Of a stretch of 64,000 bases of DNA, positions 8,417 through 17,167 are shown in pieces. The notes beneath the pieces were generated by a model, which made no database searches, was not told where the DNA came from, and saw only the letters and a list, made by a program, of their open reading frames with translations. The DNA lies in contig NZ_SAWZ01000006.1 in the NCBI RefSeq assembly GCF_004122095.1, positions 186,001-250,000 on the forward strand, in the 5' to 3' direction. Numbering within the stretch: position 1 is the first letter of the stretch; each line of letters starts with the position of its first letter. The stretch is from Pseudoxanthomonas composti (GTDB taxonomy: Bacteria > Pseudomonadota > Gammaproteobacteria > Xanthomonadales > Xanthomonadaceae). The position numbers and the translations under genes are program-made.

Positions 8417-9055
8417 ATGCGCCTGTTCGCCCGTGCCGTGTTGTTGATGTGTCTGGTCGCTGTGCTGTCCAGCTGTGGCTACAACACCATCCAGCAGAAG
8501 GACGAAGCGGTGAAGGCCAGCTGGTCGGAGGTGTTGAACCAGTACAAGCGCCGCGCCGACCTGATCCCCAACCTGGTCAAGACCGTGCAGGGCTATGCCC
8601 AGCAGGAACGCCAGGTGCTGACCGAGGTCACCAATGCCCGCGCCCGCGTGGGCCAGATCCAGGTCAACGCCGACGATGCCGCCTCGCTGCAGCAGTTCTC
8701 CCAGGCCCAGGGCCAGCTGTCCAGCGCGCTGTCGCGCCTGCTGGTGGTCAGCGAGAACTATCCCAACCTCAAGTCCGACCAGTCCTTCCGCGACCTGCAG
8801 GCGCAGCTGGAGGGCACCGAGAACCGCATCACCGTGGCCCGCGGCCGCTACATCCAGCAGGTGCAGGACTACAACACCTACATCCGCCAGTTCCCACAGG
8901 TGCTGACCGCCAAGGTGACCGGGGCCAAGGAGAAGCCCAACTTCACCGTGGCCAACGAAGCCCAGATCTCCGAAGCGCCGCAGGTGGATTTCAGCGCCCC
9001 GCCGCCGGCCTCGCCGCAGCAGCAGGCACCGGCCCAGCCGCAGCCGGGCGGCTGA
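8417..9055 (+). CDS. LemA-family lipoprotein
   Basis: A 212-residue protein with a lipoprotein signal (lipobox LSSC, Cys20). The LemA signature follows: GYNTIQQKDEAVKASWSEVLNQYKRR... DLIPNLVKTV. Long helices and a Pro/Gln-rich tail follow. LemA proteins are envelope helical bundles of unclear function, often next to TPM-domain proteins, as here. The ATG at 8417 is chosen because the upstream in-frame GTG would add three non-family residues. The 12-bp gap to the next gene indicates an operon. Confidence 0.9.
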   Translation: MRLFARAVLLMCLVAVLSSCGYNTIQQKDEAVKASWSEVLNQYKRRADLIPNLVKTVQGYAQQERQVLTEVTNARARVGQIQVNADDAASLQQFSQAQGQLSSALSRLLVVSENYPNLKSDQSFRDLQAQLEGTENRITVARGRYIQQVQDYNTYIRQFPQVLTAKVTGAKEKPNFTVANEAQISEAPQVDFSAPPPASPQQQAPAQPQPGG

Positions 9056-9067
9056 CGGACCACCGCG

Positions 9068-9991
9068 ATGATCCGTTTCGTGCCGCGTCTGTGGCTGGCC
9101 CTGTGTCTGTGGCTGGCGTGGCTGCCGGCGGGGGCGCAGCAGGAGGCGGCGATCCCGGCGCTGGATTCGCCGGTGGTGGACACCACCGGCACCCTGGACG
9201 CCGCGCAGAGGCAGCAACTGGAACAGCAGGCCCGGGCCCTGCAGCAGCGCAAGGGCAGCCAGCTGCAGGTGCTGATGATCCCCAGCACGCAGCCGGAAAC
9301 CATCGAGCAGTACACCCAGCGCGTGTTCGACCAGTGGAAGCTGGGACGCAAGGGCGTGGATGATGGCGTGCTGCTGGTGGTGGCCAAGGACGATCGTCGC
9401 GTGCGGATCCAGCCCGGTTACGGCCTGGAAGGCGCCATCCCCGATGCCATCGCCAACCGCGTGATCCAGGAGTACCTGGTGCCGCGGTTTCGCCAGGGCG
9501 ACTTCGCCGGCGGCATCCAGGAGGCCAGCGCGACCCTGGTCAAGCTGATCGATGGCGAGACCCTGCCGACCCCGATCAGCACCCACGATGTCCGTGCCGA
9601 ACAGCGGCGGCGGGCGGGTGGGGGCTGGATCTTCGCGCTCATCGCCGGCTTGTTTGCCGCCAACCTGGTGCGTGCGGTGTTCTCGCGCGCGCCGCGTCCC
9701 CTGCGCAGCCTGCTGGCCGGCGGCGGCGCGGCTGCGGCCGCCTTCTTGTTCTCCTCGCTGTGGCTGGCCAGCGGCGTGGCCGGCGTGCTGGGCCTGCTGA
9801 TCGGCCTGGTGTCCAGTTCCGGCCGCCGTTTCGCCAGTCATGGTGGCTGGGGGGGATGGGGCGGCGGTGGCGGCTTCGGGGGCGGTTGGGGTGGTGGCGG
9901 CTTCGGCGGGGGCGGGGGCTTCGGCGGCGGTGGCGGCTGGGGCGGCGGCGGTGGTTCTTCCGGAGGCGGTGGCGCCTCGGGGAGCTGGTGA
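9068..9991 (+). CDS. TPM-domain protein (YgcG-like) with glycine-rich tail
   Basis: A 307-residue protein with an N-terminal signal peptide ending near AGA-Q (residue 23). The TPM domain spans about residues 34-165: VVDTTGTLDAAQRQQLEQ, VFDQWKLGRKGVDDGVLLVVAKDDRRVRI and GYGLEGAIPDAIANRV. Two hydrophobic segments (about 190-205 and 220-255) and a Gly/Trp/Phe-rich C-terminus follow. TPM proteins act in the envelope, some as phosphatases in photosystem repair. The role in Proteobacteria is unclear. It lies between LemA and a second TPM gene whose start overlaps its stop by one base. Confidence 0.88.
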   Translation: MIRFVPRLWLALCLWLAWLPAGAQQEAAIPALDSPVVDTTGTLDAAQRQQLEQQARALQQRKGSQLQVLMIPSTQPETIEQYTQRVFDQWKLGRKGVDDGVLLVVAKDDRRVRIQPGYGLEGAIPDAIANRVIQEYLVPRFRQGDFAGGIQEASATLVKLIDGETLPTPISTHDVRAEQRRRAGGGWIFALIAGLFAANLVRAVFSRAPRPLRSLLAGGGAAAAAFLFSSLWLASGVAGVLGLLIGLVSSSGRRFASHGGWGGWGGGGGFGGGWGGGGFGGGGGFGGGGGWGGGGGSSGGGGASGSW

Positions 9992-10479
9992 TGTCGCGCC
10001 TGCTGCGTCACCTGTTCGCGCCGTCGGCCAGCCGGCTGTTCTCCGAGGACTGCCTGCACCGCATCGCCGATGCCATCGCCGCGGGCGAGCAGCGCCACGT
10101 CGGCCAGGTCATGTTCGCGGTGGATGCCGCCCTGCCGGCGGGCGCGGTCTGGCGCGGGGTGCCGCCGCGCGTGTTCGCCGAGGAAGCCTTCGCGCGCCTG
10201 CGCACCTGGGACACCGAGCACAACAACGGGGTGCTGATCTACCTGCTGCTGGCCGACCACCACATCGAGATCGTGGCCGACCGTGGTTTTGCGGGGAAGG
10301 TGACGCCCGCGCAGTGGCAGGCGGTGTGTGCCCGCATCGAGGCGCTGATGCAGCAGGGCAGCGCCCAGCACGCCGCCATCGCCGGGGTGGAGGCGGCCTC
10401 GGACCTGATCGCCCAGCACTTCCCGCCCGGTGGCGCACGCGACAACGAGCTGTCCGACCTGCCGCATCTGCTGGACTGA
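9991..10479 (+). CDS. Second TPM-domain protein, cytoplasmic-type
   Basis: A 162-residue protein without a signal peptide. The core (ADAIAAGEQRHVGQVMFAVDAALPAGAVWRG, then WDTEHNNGVLIYLLLADHHIEIVADRGF) is the TPM fold. The ATG shares its first base with the stop of the preceding gene (TGATG), implying translational coupling. LemA, large TPM and small TPM form a conserved three-gene set in many Gram-negatives, probably an envelope complex. The biochemical role is unknown. Confidence 0.85.
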   Translation: MSRLLRHLFAPSASRLFSEDCLHRIADAIAAGEQRHVGQVMFAVDAALPAGAVWRGVPPRVFAEEAFARLRTWDTEHNNGVLIYLLLADHHIEIVADRGFAGKVTPAQWQAVCARIEALMQQGSAQHAAIAGVEAASDLIAQHFPPGGARDNELSDLPHLLD

Positions 10480-10510
10480 ACAGGGCGCCATTGGGCCGTC
10501 GCGGTTCTCT

Positions 10511-10666
10511 AACGCCTTGATCGCCAAGGCGTTCAGGCTTTGGCGGTTGTGTTGGGCCGCGCTTTGGGCTTTGATCCTCACGCAGGCTTCACGCCGGACC
10601 GTCCATCGGAAAAAGCGTGAATCCCTGTGCCAGCGGCTGGGCGGGCTCAAGTTTCCCGCCCAGCCG
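10511..10666. other. Intergenic region with two perfect hairpins
   Basis: The 233-bp gap after the TPM pair holds no convincing gene. It contains a 9-bp stem (AACGCCTTG at 10511-10519 with CAAGGCGTT at 10525-10533, 5-nt loop). It also contains a 12-bp perfect stem (CGGCTGGGCGGG at 10634-10645 with CCCGCCCAGCCG at 10655-10666, 9-nt loop). Neither is followed by a T-run. They could be a transcription-end structure for the TPM operon or a leader hairpin for the next gene. Confidence 0.55.
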
Positions 10667-10712
10667 ACGATCTTCCGGAAGTCGCTTCCGCACATTGCCG
10701 CCAGGTTCCGTC

Positions 10713-11285
10713 ATGCACGACATGCTCCGCCAGACGCTCGACCATCTGCCCTCGCTGTATCGCCGCGCGCTCAAGCCCGATGGTCGGCTGATGGCCACGG
10801 CCGTGGTGGCCGGGGTGGGGCTGGTGGCCGCGGGCGCCAACGTCCTGGCGGCGCTGGCAGCGGTGCTGTGCGCCTTTGAATGCATCTGCCAGTACCAGTG
10901 GACCCTGCCCAGCGAGAATGCGCGCTCCTCGCGCCTGCGCGCGGTCGGCTTCGCCGGGTTCGCCCTGGTCACCCTGGCGCCCGCGCTGGGAGACATGGCC
11001 TGGGCGCTGGGCGCCTTTTCCCTGGTGCAGGCGGTCATGGCCCTGCATGGGGCCATCAAGGAGCGCGAGGTGTTCCTGGATGAGGTCAGCCGGGCCTGCC
11101 AGGCCTCCAGCGCCCATCAGCTGCTGGAAGCCTGCAAGCGCGACCGCGGCCTGGTGGAAGCCTATCTGGATGGCAGCAACGAGCACCTGGCCGAGCAGGC
11201 CACCATGGCCCTGCAGGTGGCCAGCCTGCGGCTGTTCCACCAGCAGGCCGCCCTGATCGCCAAGCGCGCACGCCTGGCGCCCTGA
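10713..11285 (+). CDS. Unrecognised membrane protein
   Basis: I do not recognise this 190-residue protein. The N-terminal 110 residues hold two hydrophobic hairpins: [18 protein letters not shown] with [16 protein letters not shown], then [18 protein letters not shown] with [17 protein letters not shown] charged cytoplasmic-looking helical tail of about 75 residues follows ([19 protein letters not shown] and onwards). The ATG at 10713 is preferred; the frame is open upstream to 10617 but that part is Ser/Arg-rich and overlaps the hairpin region. It lies between the TPM pair and lgt and appears independently transcribed. Confidence 0.6.
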   Translation: MHDMLRQTLDHLPSLYRRALKPDGRLMATAVVAGVGLVAAGANVLAALAAVLCAFECICQYQWTLPSENARSSRLRAVGFAGFALVTLAPALGDMAWALGAFSLVQAVMALHGAIKEREVFLDEVSRACQASSAHQLLEACKRDRGLVEAYLDGSNEHLAEQATMALQVASLRLFHQQAALIAKRARLAP

Positions 11286-11395
11286 GGACACCAGCGCGCG
11301 TCGGCCGCCACGGCCGATGCGCAGGCGCCTCCCCGCCATGCGGTGGGGCGCGGCCTGCGGCAAAATAGGGCTCGTTTCTCCGGCTGCCCTTCTCG

Positions 11396-12280
11396 ATGAC
11401 GTACCTGCACCAGATCGATCCCATCGCCCTGTCCCTCGGGCCGCTCAAGGTGCACTGGTACGGGATCGCCTACGCCCTGGCGTTCGCGCTGGCCTGGTGG
11501 CTGGGTCGCCGCCGCATCCTGCAGGGGCGCCTGCCGGGGGTGACGGTGGATCATTTCTCCGACCTGCTGTTCTACGGCATGCTCGGCGTGGTGCTGGGGG
11601 GGCGCATCGGCTACGTGCTGTTCTATTCCTTTGGCGACCTGCTGGCCAACCCGCTGATGATCCTGCGCGTGTGGGAAGGCGGCATGAGCTTCCATGGCGG
11701 TCTGCTGGGCGTGCTGATCGCCGCGGGCCTGTGGACGCGCAAGCACAAGCTGCATTTCTTCGACACGGTGGATTTCGTCGCCCCGCTGGTGCCGCCGGGC
11801 CTGGGCCTGGGACGGCTGGGCAACTTCATCGGCGCCGAGCTCTGGGGCAAGTACACCCAGGCCGGCTGGGGCGTGATCTTCCCCAGCACCGATCCCAACA
11901 TCACCAGACTCCAGCTCACCCCGGAGCAGATCCAGGCGCAGTACGCCTCCGGCGCGCTGGACGTGTTCGCACGCCACCCCTCGCAGCTGTATCAGGCCTT
12001 CCTCGAAGGGCTGACGATGTTCTGCGTGCTGTGGTGGTTCTCGCGCAAGCCGCGCCCGCGCTACGCGGTGTCCGGCTGGTTCGCCATCCTCTATGGCGTG
12101 TTCCGCATCCTGGTCGAATTCGTGCGCGTGCCCGACGCCCAGGTCGGTTACCTGGCCTGGGGCTGGCTGACCGAAGGCCAGCTGCTCAGCGTGCCGCTGG
12201 TCCTGCTGGGCGTGTTCCTGCTGTGGCTCTCGCGCCGTGCGCCCACGCTCCATCCCTCCCCGCTGCCCGAGACCGCCTGA
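11396..12280 (+). CDS. lgt: Prolipoprotein diacylglyceryl transferase
   Basis: A 294-residue integral membrane enzyme that transfers diacylglycerol from phosphatidylglycerol to the lipobox Cys of prolipoproteins. Essential-residue regions are visible: [10 protein letters not shown] with His100, [13 protein letters not shown] with Arg140 and Glu148, and [12 protein letters not shown] near the C-terminus. Seven hydrophobic helices are expected. CAAAATAGGG near 11361-11370 resembles a promoter -10. The stop overlaps the thyA ATG by one base, the lgt-thyA arrangement known from E. coli. Confidence 0.96.
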   Translation: MTYLHQIDPIALSLGPLKVHWYGIAYALAFALAWWLGRRRILQGRLPGVTVDHFSDLLFYGMLGVVLGGRIGYVLFYSFGDLLANPLMILRVWEGGMSFHGGLLGVLIAAGLWTRKHKLHFFDTVDFVAPLVPPGLGLGRLGNFIGAELWGKYTQAGWGVIFPSTDPNITRLQLTPEQIQAQYASGALDVFARHPSQLYQAFLEGLTMFCVLWWFSRKPRPRYAVSGWFAILYGVFRILVEFVRVPDAQVGYLAWGWLTEGQLLSVPLVLLGVFLLWLSRRAPTLHPSPLPETA

Positions 12281-13074
12281 TGCGCCAGTACCTCGACCTG
12301 TTGCGACATGTGCTGGAACAGGGCACGGAAAAGTCCGACCGCACCGGCACCGGCACGCGCAGCGTGTTCGGCTGGCAGATGCGCTTCGATCTGAACGAAG
12401 GCTTCCCCCTGGTCACCACCAAGAAGCTGCACCTGCGCTCGATCATCCACGAGCTGCTGTGGTTCCTGCGCGGCGAGACCAACATCGCCTACCTGAAGGA
12501 CAACAAGGTCAGCATCTGGGACGAGTGGGCCGATGCGCAGGGCGAGCTGGGCCCGGTTTACGGCAAGCAGTGGCGCAGCTGGGAAGGCGCCGACGGCAAG
12601 ACCTTCGACCAGATGCAGTGGCTGGTGGAGGAGATCAAGCGCAATCCCGATTCGCGGCGCCTGGTGATCAGCGCCTGGAACGTGGCCGAGCTGCCCAAGA
12701 TGGCGCTGATGCCCTGCCACAGCTTGTTCCAGTTCTACGTGGTCGAGGGCAAGCTCAGCTGCCAGCTGTACCAGCGCAGCGGCGACATCTTCCTGGGCGT
12801 GCCGTTCAACATCGCCAGCTACGCCTTGCTGACCCATATGGTGGCCCAGGCAACGGGGCTGGGCGTGGGCGATTTCGTGCACACCCTGGGCGATGCGCAC
12901 CTGTACTCCAACCACTACGAGCAGGCGCGCGAGCAACTCACCCGCACGCCGCGGCCGCTTCCCAGGCTGGAGCTCAATCCTGAGGTGACCGACCTGTTCG
13001 GCTTCACCTTCGACGACATCCAGATCCACGGCTACGACCCGCATCCGGCGATCAAGGCGCCGGTGGCGGTATGA
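12280..13074 (+). CDS. thyA: Thymidylate synthase ThyA
   Basis: 264 residues, the same length as the E. coli enzyme. Landmarks include [17 protein letters not shown], the catalytic Cys146 in [10 protein letters not shown], and [21 protein letters not shown]. It methylates dUMP to dTMP using methylenetetrahydrofolate, producing dihydrofolate. The folA gene starting 4 bp before its stop encodes the enzyme that recycles this product. Ser149 replaces the Ala common in E. coli beside the catalytic PCH; this is a mild variation. Confidence 0.97.
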   Translation: MRQYLDLLRHVLEQGTEKSDRTGTGTRSVFGWQMRFDLNEGFPLVTTKKLHLRSIIHELLWFLRGETNIAYLKDNKVSIWDEWADAQGELGPVYGKQWRSWEGADGKTFDQMQWLVEEIKRNPDSRRLVISAWNVAELPKMALMPCHSLFQFYVVEGKLSCQLYQRSGDIFLGVPFNIASYALLTHMVAQATGLGVGDFVHTLGDAHLYSNHYEQAREQLTRTPRPLPRLELNPEVTDLFGFTFDDIQIHGYDPHPAIKAPVAV

Positions 13075-13589
13075 CGGAGAACCGGTCCCGGCTCTCCATC
13101 ACCCTCATCGCCGCGATGGACCGCAACCGCGCCATCGGCCGCGACAACGACCTGCCCTGGCGGCTGCCCGACGACCTCAAGCGCTTCAAGGCGCTGACCC
13201 TGGGCAAGCCGGTGCTGATGGGGCGCAAGACTGCCCAATCGCTAGGGCGCGCGTTGCCCGGGCGCCTGAACCTGGTGCTGACGCGCAGCGGGCAGGTGCC
13301 GTTCGCGGACATGGTGGCGGTCGATTCGGTCGATGCGGCGATCGCCCGGGCGCAGGAGCAGGGCGCGCAGGAACTGTGCGTGATCGGTGGTGGCGAGGTC
13401 TACGCGCTGACGCTGGCGCGGGCCGATGCGCTGCTGCTGACCCTGGTGCACACGGCGGTGGAAGCGGCCGATGCCTCCTTCCCCGATTTCGATGCGCGGC
13501 AGTGGAAGGAATCGGCGCGCAGTGCGCACCCGGCCGATGCGCGTCACGCCTTCGCCTTCGACTTCGTGGACTACGTGCGCGCCGGTTGA
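13071..13589 (+). CDS. folA: Dihydrofolate reductase
   Basis: A 172-residue DHFR with the typical start [33 protein letters not shown]. The catalytic acidic residue is in the PDD segment. The NADPH-binding [16 protein letters not shown] and the [12 protein letters not shown] loop follow. It reduces dihydrofolate generated by ThyA. The ATGA overlap with thyA implies translational coupling. Confidence 0.96.
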   Translation: MTENRSRLSITLIAAMDRNRAIGRDNDLPWRLPDDLKRFKALTLGKPVLMGRKTAQSLGRALPGRLNLVLTRSGQVPFADMVAVDSVDAAIARAQEQGAQELCVIGGGEVYALTLARADALLLTLVHTAVEAADASFPDFDARQWKESARSAHPADARHAFAFDFVDYVRAG

Positions 13590-13620
13590 TCGGCCGCCGC
13601 GCGCATCGAGGAGGGCAGGG

Positions 13621-13950
13621 ATGCTGAAGGTCCTGTTCGTCTGCACCCAGAACCGCCTGCGCAGTCCGACGGCCGAGCAGGTCTTCGCCGACTGGCCCGG
13701 CGTGGAAACCGCATCGGCCGGGCTCGGCCACGAGGCCGGCCAGCCGGTCACGCCCGAGCTGCTGCGCTGGGCGCAGCTGATCTTCGTCATGGAGCCGGTG
13801 CATCGCCGGCGGCTGTCGGCGCGATTCGGCGCGCACCTGGGGGCCGCGCGCGTGGTCTGCCTGGATATCCCGGACGACTACGCCTACATGGACCCGGACC
13901 TGATCGCGCTGCTGCACCGGAAGGTGACGCGCTTCCTGCCGATGCGCTGA
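13621..13950 (+). CDS. Small low-molecular-weight phosphatase-like protein
   Basis: A 109-residue protein with an N-terminal phosphatase loop C-x5-R-S (Cys8 to Arg14, in VLFVCTQNRLRSPTAEQVF), as in low-molecular-weight protein tyrosine phosphatases. It is shorter than the usual 150 residues and ends DIPDDYAYMDPDLIALL. This places it in the COG4551-type predicted phosphatase family. The usual DP catalytic acid may be represented by the DPD segment near residue 95. It lies 31 bp after folA. The substrate is unknown. Confidence 0.75.
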   Translation: MLKVLFVCTQNRLRSPTAEQVFADWPGVETASAGLGHEAGQPVTPELLRWAQLIFVMEPVHRRRLSARFGAHLGAARVVCLDIPDDYAYMDPDLIALLHRKVTRFLPMR

Positions 13951-13951
13951 G

Positions 13952-13972
13952 CGCCGGCGCATCGCGCCGGCG
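13952..13972. terminator. GC-rich hairpin between convergent genes
   Basis: A 9-bp perfect stem, CGCCGGCGC with GCGCCGGCG, and a 3-nt loop sits in the 28-bp gap between the phosphatase-like gene and apaH, which converge. No T-run follows on either strand, so termination is inferred from position and symmetry only. Confidence 0.5.
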
Positions 13973-13978
13973 GCCTGC

Positions 13979-14821
13979 TCAGTCGTGTTTGCCGCCCGCG
14001 GGTACTTCGCGCCCGGGCACCTGCACCAGGCGCAGGTCTTCGCTGTCCAGCTGCAGGGCGCTGAGCTTGCCGCCCCACACCGCGCCGGTGTCCAGCATGT
14101 GCACGCCGTGGCCGAGCATCAGTCCCAGGGTGGACCAATGCCCGCAGGCGATCTTGAGTTCGCGCTCGGCCCGGCCCGGGACTTCGTACCACGGGTACAG
14201 GCCCTGGGCCTGGGTGCCGGGCGCGCCTTTCTCCTCGATCGCCAGGCGACCCCGCGGGGTGCAGTAGCGCATGCGCGTGAACACGTTGATGATCGCGCGC
14301 CAGCGGTCGTAGCCGGCAAGGCCGGTGGACCAGTGCGGCTTGTCGCCGTACATGTTGCGCAGCAGGCGGCGGTAGTTGTCGCCATGCAGCTGTTGCTCGA
14401 CCTCGCGCGCGTAGCGCTCGGCCAGTGGCACGGTCCACTTCGGCGCCAGGCCGGCGTGCAGCATCATCCAGCCCAGCGTGCGGTCCACGTGCACGAGCTT
14501 CTGCTTGCGCAGCCAGTCCAGCAGGACGTCGCGGTCCTGCGCCAGCACCACGCGCTGGAGGTCGGGATTGACCTTGCGCTGCTCTTCTTCCGAGCGCGCG
14601 CCAACGGCGAGCAGGGACAGGTCGTGATTGCCCAGGACGACCACGCTCTGCGCGCGCAGCGAATGCACCAGCCGCAGGGTCTCCAGCGATTGTCCACCGC
14701 GATTGACCAGGTCGCCGCAGAACCACAGCTGGTCGCGCGCCGGATCGAAGCGGATCTTTTCCAGCAGCCGCTGCGTGACGTCGTAGCACCCTTGCAGGTC
14801 CCCGATGGCCCAGATACTCAT
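13979..14821 (-). CDS. apaH: Symmetrical bis(5'-nucleosyl)-tetraphosphatase ApaH
   Basis: A 280-residue calcineurin-like phosphoesterase. Metal ligands are in IWAIGDLQGCYD, FCGDLVNRGGQS and VVLGNHDLSL. It splits Ap4A and related alarmones and acts as an RNA decapping enzyme on Np4-capped RNA. It is the last gene of the conserved lptD-surA-pdxA-rsmA-apaG-apaH string; apaG ends 11 bp upstream. Confidence 0.96.
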   Translation of the reverse strand: MSIWAIGDLQGCYDVTQRLLEKIRFDPARDQLWFCGDLVNRGGQSLETLRLVHSLRAQSVVVLGNHDLSLLAVGARSEEEQRKVNPDLQRVVLAQDRDVLLDWLRKQKLVHVDRTLGWMMLHAGLAPKWTVPLAERYAREVEQQLHGDNYRRLLRNMYGDKPHWSTGLAGYDRWRAIINVFTRMRYCTPRGRLAIEEKGAPGTQAQGLYPWYEVPGRAERELKIACGHWSTLGLMLGHGVHMLDTGAVWGGKLSALQLDSEDLRLVQVPGREVPAGGKHD

Positions 14822-14831
14822 GGGGGCGACC

Positions 14832-15209
14832 TCAGTGCAGGGTTCGGGGAATGGACAGCGTGAACGGCGCGATGGTCGCCGAGAACTGCGTCCCGTCGTC
14901 GGCCAGCATGTCGTAGCTGCCGCGCATCACGCCGTACTCGGTTTCCAGCACGGTGCCGGAGGTGTACTGGAACACTTCGCCAGGACGCAGGCGCGGTTGT
15001 TCGCCCACCACGCCTTCGCCGCTGACTTCCTCCACCTTGCCGTTGGCATCGGTGATGATCCAGTGGCGCGAAATCAGGCGCGCGGGCACCTGCCCGGTGT
15101 TGCGAATGTTGATGGTATAGGCGAAGGCGTAGCGACTTTCCTGGGGAATGGAACGCTCATCCAGGAAGCGGGTCGCGACGTCGACGTCGATGGCATAGTC
15201 GGTCTTCAT
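14832..15209 (-). CDS. apaG: ApaG, DUF525-domain protein
   Basis: 125 residues forming the fibronectin-III-like ApaG domain. The conserved core includes [41 protein letters not shown], a [23 protein letters not shown] stretch, and a C-terminal [10 protein letters not shown]. It is always found beside apaH and rsmA, but its molecular function is not settled. Heptamer array C separates it from rsmA upstream, so it may need read-through or a separate promoter. Confidence 0.95.
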   Translation of the reverse strand: MKTDYAIDVDVATRFLDERSIPQESRYAFAYTINIRNTGQVPARLISRHWIITDANGKVEEVSGEGVVGEQPRLRPGEVFQYTSGTVLETEYGVMRGSYDMLADDGTQFSATIAPFTLSIPRTLH

Positions 15210-15246
15210 GCCGGCCAGTTTAACAAGCGGGCGTGAGGCGGGCGGC

Positions 15247-15341
15247 GAGAAGCGAGGAACGAGTGGTGAGGAACGAGAAACGAGTGGGAAGATCGGAATC
15301 GAGATCAGGCACTCGTTCCTCGTTCCTATTCACTCGTTTCT
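15247..15341. repeat. Heptamer-rich inverted array C (AACGAG type)
   Basis: The left part has GAGGAACGAG and AGAAACGAGTGG units. The right part has their complement (CACTCGTTCCTCGTTCC, CACTCGTTTC). Unlike the other arrays it lies between two genes on the same strand, rsmA and apaG. It supplies the last three residues (RNE) and the stop of RsmA. Confidence 0.78.
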
Positions 15342-16142
15342 TAGGCTATTCGCCAGTCGGATGAAATCGGCGACCTCGATCTGCTCGGCGCGCGCATCCG
15401 GGCGCAGGCCGGCCGCTTCGATCGCGCTGCTGTCGCAGACCGTGGACAGCGCGTTGCGCAAGGTCTTGCGGCGCTGGCCGAAGGCCGCGCGCACCACCTC
15501 GGACAGGCGCCGGGGGTTGTCGATGCCGAGCGTGGCCGCCTCGCGCGGCACCATGCGCACCACGGCCGAGTCCACCTTCGGCGGCGGGCGGAACGCGCCC
15601 GGCGGCACATTGAACAGCGCGGTGACCTGGCAGTAGGCCTGCAGCATCACGCTCAGGCGGCCGTAGACCTTGCTGCCGGGGCCGGCGGCCATGCGGTCCA
15701 CGACCTCCTTCTGCAGCATGAAGTGCATGTCGCGGATTGCGCCGGCATGGTCCAGCGCATGGAACAGGATCGGCGAGGACAGGTTGTAGGGCAGGTTGCC
15801 GACCAGGCGGATCTGGCCCCCACCGGCCAGCTCGGTCAGGTCCACCTTGAGCACGTCCGAATGGACGATGTGCAGCGTTCCGATCTCGCGCGCGGCATGG
15901 GTCAGCGGTTCGATCAGGTCGCGGTCGAACTCGATGGCGGTCAACTCGCCATGGCGGCGCAGCAAGGGCAGGGTGATGGCGCCCTGGCCCGGGCCGATCT
16001 CCACCAGGCGGTCGCCGGGCCTGGGGTCGACCGAGCCGACGATCTTGTCGATGTACAGCTGCTCGGCCAGAAAGTGCTGGCCCAGCGCCTTCTTGGCCGG
16101 GGCGGAAAACGCGGTGCCGTCGCCGGCGTTGGAGCGGGTCAT
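15330..16142 (-). CDS. rsmA: 16S rRNA dimethyladenosine transferase RsmA (KsgA)
   Basis: A 270-residue Rossmann methyltransferase. It has KKALGQHFL near the N-terminus, the SAM motif EIGPGQGAITLPLL, the catalytic NLPYNLSSPIL and the C-terminal FRPPPKVDSAVVRM. It dimethylates A1518 and A1519 in helix 45 of 16S rRNA, a late 30S maturation step. The start at 16142 overlaps the pdxA stop by 4 bp. The C-terminal RNE and stop are encoded inside repeat array C, so the array has replaced or extended the native 3' end. Confidence 0.96.
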   Translation of the reverse strand: MTRSNAGDGTAFSAPAKKALGQHFLAEQLYIDKIVGSVDPRPGDRLVEIGPGQGAITLPLLRRHGELTAIEFDRDLIEPLTHAAREIGTLHIVHSDVLKVDLTELAGGGQIRLVGNLPYNLSSPILFHALDHAGAIRDMHFMLQKEVVDRMAAGPGSKVYGRLSVMLQAYCQVTALFNVPPGAFRPPPKVDSAVVRMVPREAATLGIDNPRRLSEVVRAAFGQRRKTLRNALSTVCDSSAIEAAGLRPDARAEQIEVADFIRLANSLRNE

Positions 16143-17167
16143 CGGGAAGCCTTGCGGTGCTGGGCGAGCCGGGCGCAGGTGGCGACGGCGGCCATGAAGC
16201 TGGAAGGATTGGCGCGGCCGCTGCCGGCCAGATCCAGGGCGGTGCCATGGTCCACGGCCACCCGCGGATAGGGCATGCCCAGTGTCAGGTTCACGGCCTG
16301 CTCGAAGCCGCTGTACTTGAGCACCGGCAACCCCTGGTCGTGGTACATCGCCATCACCGCATCGAAGCGGCGCAGCTTGTCCGGCAGGAACGCGGTATCG
16401 GCCGGCAACGGGCCCACCAGGCGCATGCCCTGGGCGTTGAGCTCGGCCATGACCGGTTCGATCACCTCGATCTCTTCCATGCCCAGGTGCCCGGCTTCGC
16501 CGGCATGCGGGTTGAGGCCGAGCACGGCGATCACCGGCTCGGCGATGCCGAAGTCGCGGCGCAGGGCGGCGTGGGTGATCTGCAGGCGCTGGCGCAGGCG
16601 CTGCGGGGTGATGGCGTCGGCGACCGCGCGTAGCGGCAGGTGGGTGGTGACCAGCGCCACGCGCACGATCTCGTTGGCCAGCATCATGACCACGTCGCAA
16701 CCGGCGCGGCCGGCCAGCAGTTCGGTCGTGCCCGAATAGGCGATGCCACCGGCGTTGACCGCGGCCTTGTGCACCGGCCCGGTGACGATGCCGTCGTAGC
16801 GGCCCGCCAGGCAGCCATCGGAGGCCTCGCTCAGGGCGCCGATCACCGCTTGGGCGTTGGCCGGGTCGGCGATGCCGAAGCGCGCGGGCGCGGCGTTGCG
16901 CACCGGGTGCAGGACCACATCGCCGGCCTGCCAGGCCGCATCGGCCTGGTGCTGGGCCAGGATCCGCAGGGGCAGGCCCAGCAGGCGCGCGGCCGCGGCC
17001 AGCGTGTCCGGGTCGGCGTAGACGGTGACACGGCAATCTGGCCGGCGCTGCTGCGCCAACCGGATGCAGAACTCGGGGCCGACACCGCCGGGCTCACCCG
17101 GCACCAGTGCCAGGTGGGGCCGCTCAGCTGCCGGTGGCAGGGGCGGCTGCGGTGCGGATGTCGACAT
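16139..17167 (-). CDS. pdxA: 4-hydroxythreonine-4-phosphate dehydrogenase PdxA
   Basis: A 342-residue metal-dependent dehydrogenase of pyridoxal 5'-phosphate synthesis. Landmarks are VPGEPGGVGPE near the N-terminus, TGPVHKAAVNAGG, NPHAGEAGHLGMEE and AMYHDQGLPVLKY with the metal-binding His residues. The assigned ATG at 17167 gives a 44-bp overlap with the surA 3' end. Homologues usually start closer to the LALVPGEP strand, so a later start cannot be excluded. The 3' end overlaps rsmA by 4 bp. Confidence 0.94.
   Translation of the reverse strand: MSTSAPQPPLPPAAERPHLALVPGEPGGVGPEFCIRLAQQRRPDCRVTVYADPDTLAAAARLLGLPLRILAQHQADAAWQAGDVVLHPVRNAAPARFGIADPANAQAVIGALSEASDGCLAGRYDGIVTGPVHKAAVNAGGIAYSGTTELLAGRAGCDVVMMLANEIVRVALVTTHLPLRAVADAITPQRLRQRLQITHAALRRDFGIAEPVIAVLGLNPHAGEAGHLGMEEIEVIEPVMAELNAQGMRLVGPLPADTAFLPDKLRRFDAVMAMYHDQGLPVLKYSGFEQAVNLTLGMPYPRVAVDHGTALDLAGSGRANPSSFMAAVATCARLAQHRKASR

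Noticed and set aside
11317..13074. Apparent lgt-thyA fusion frame
   Set aside because: The upstream part is out of frame with lgt; thyA has its own ATG at the expected position and the standard 264-residue length.
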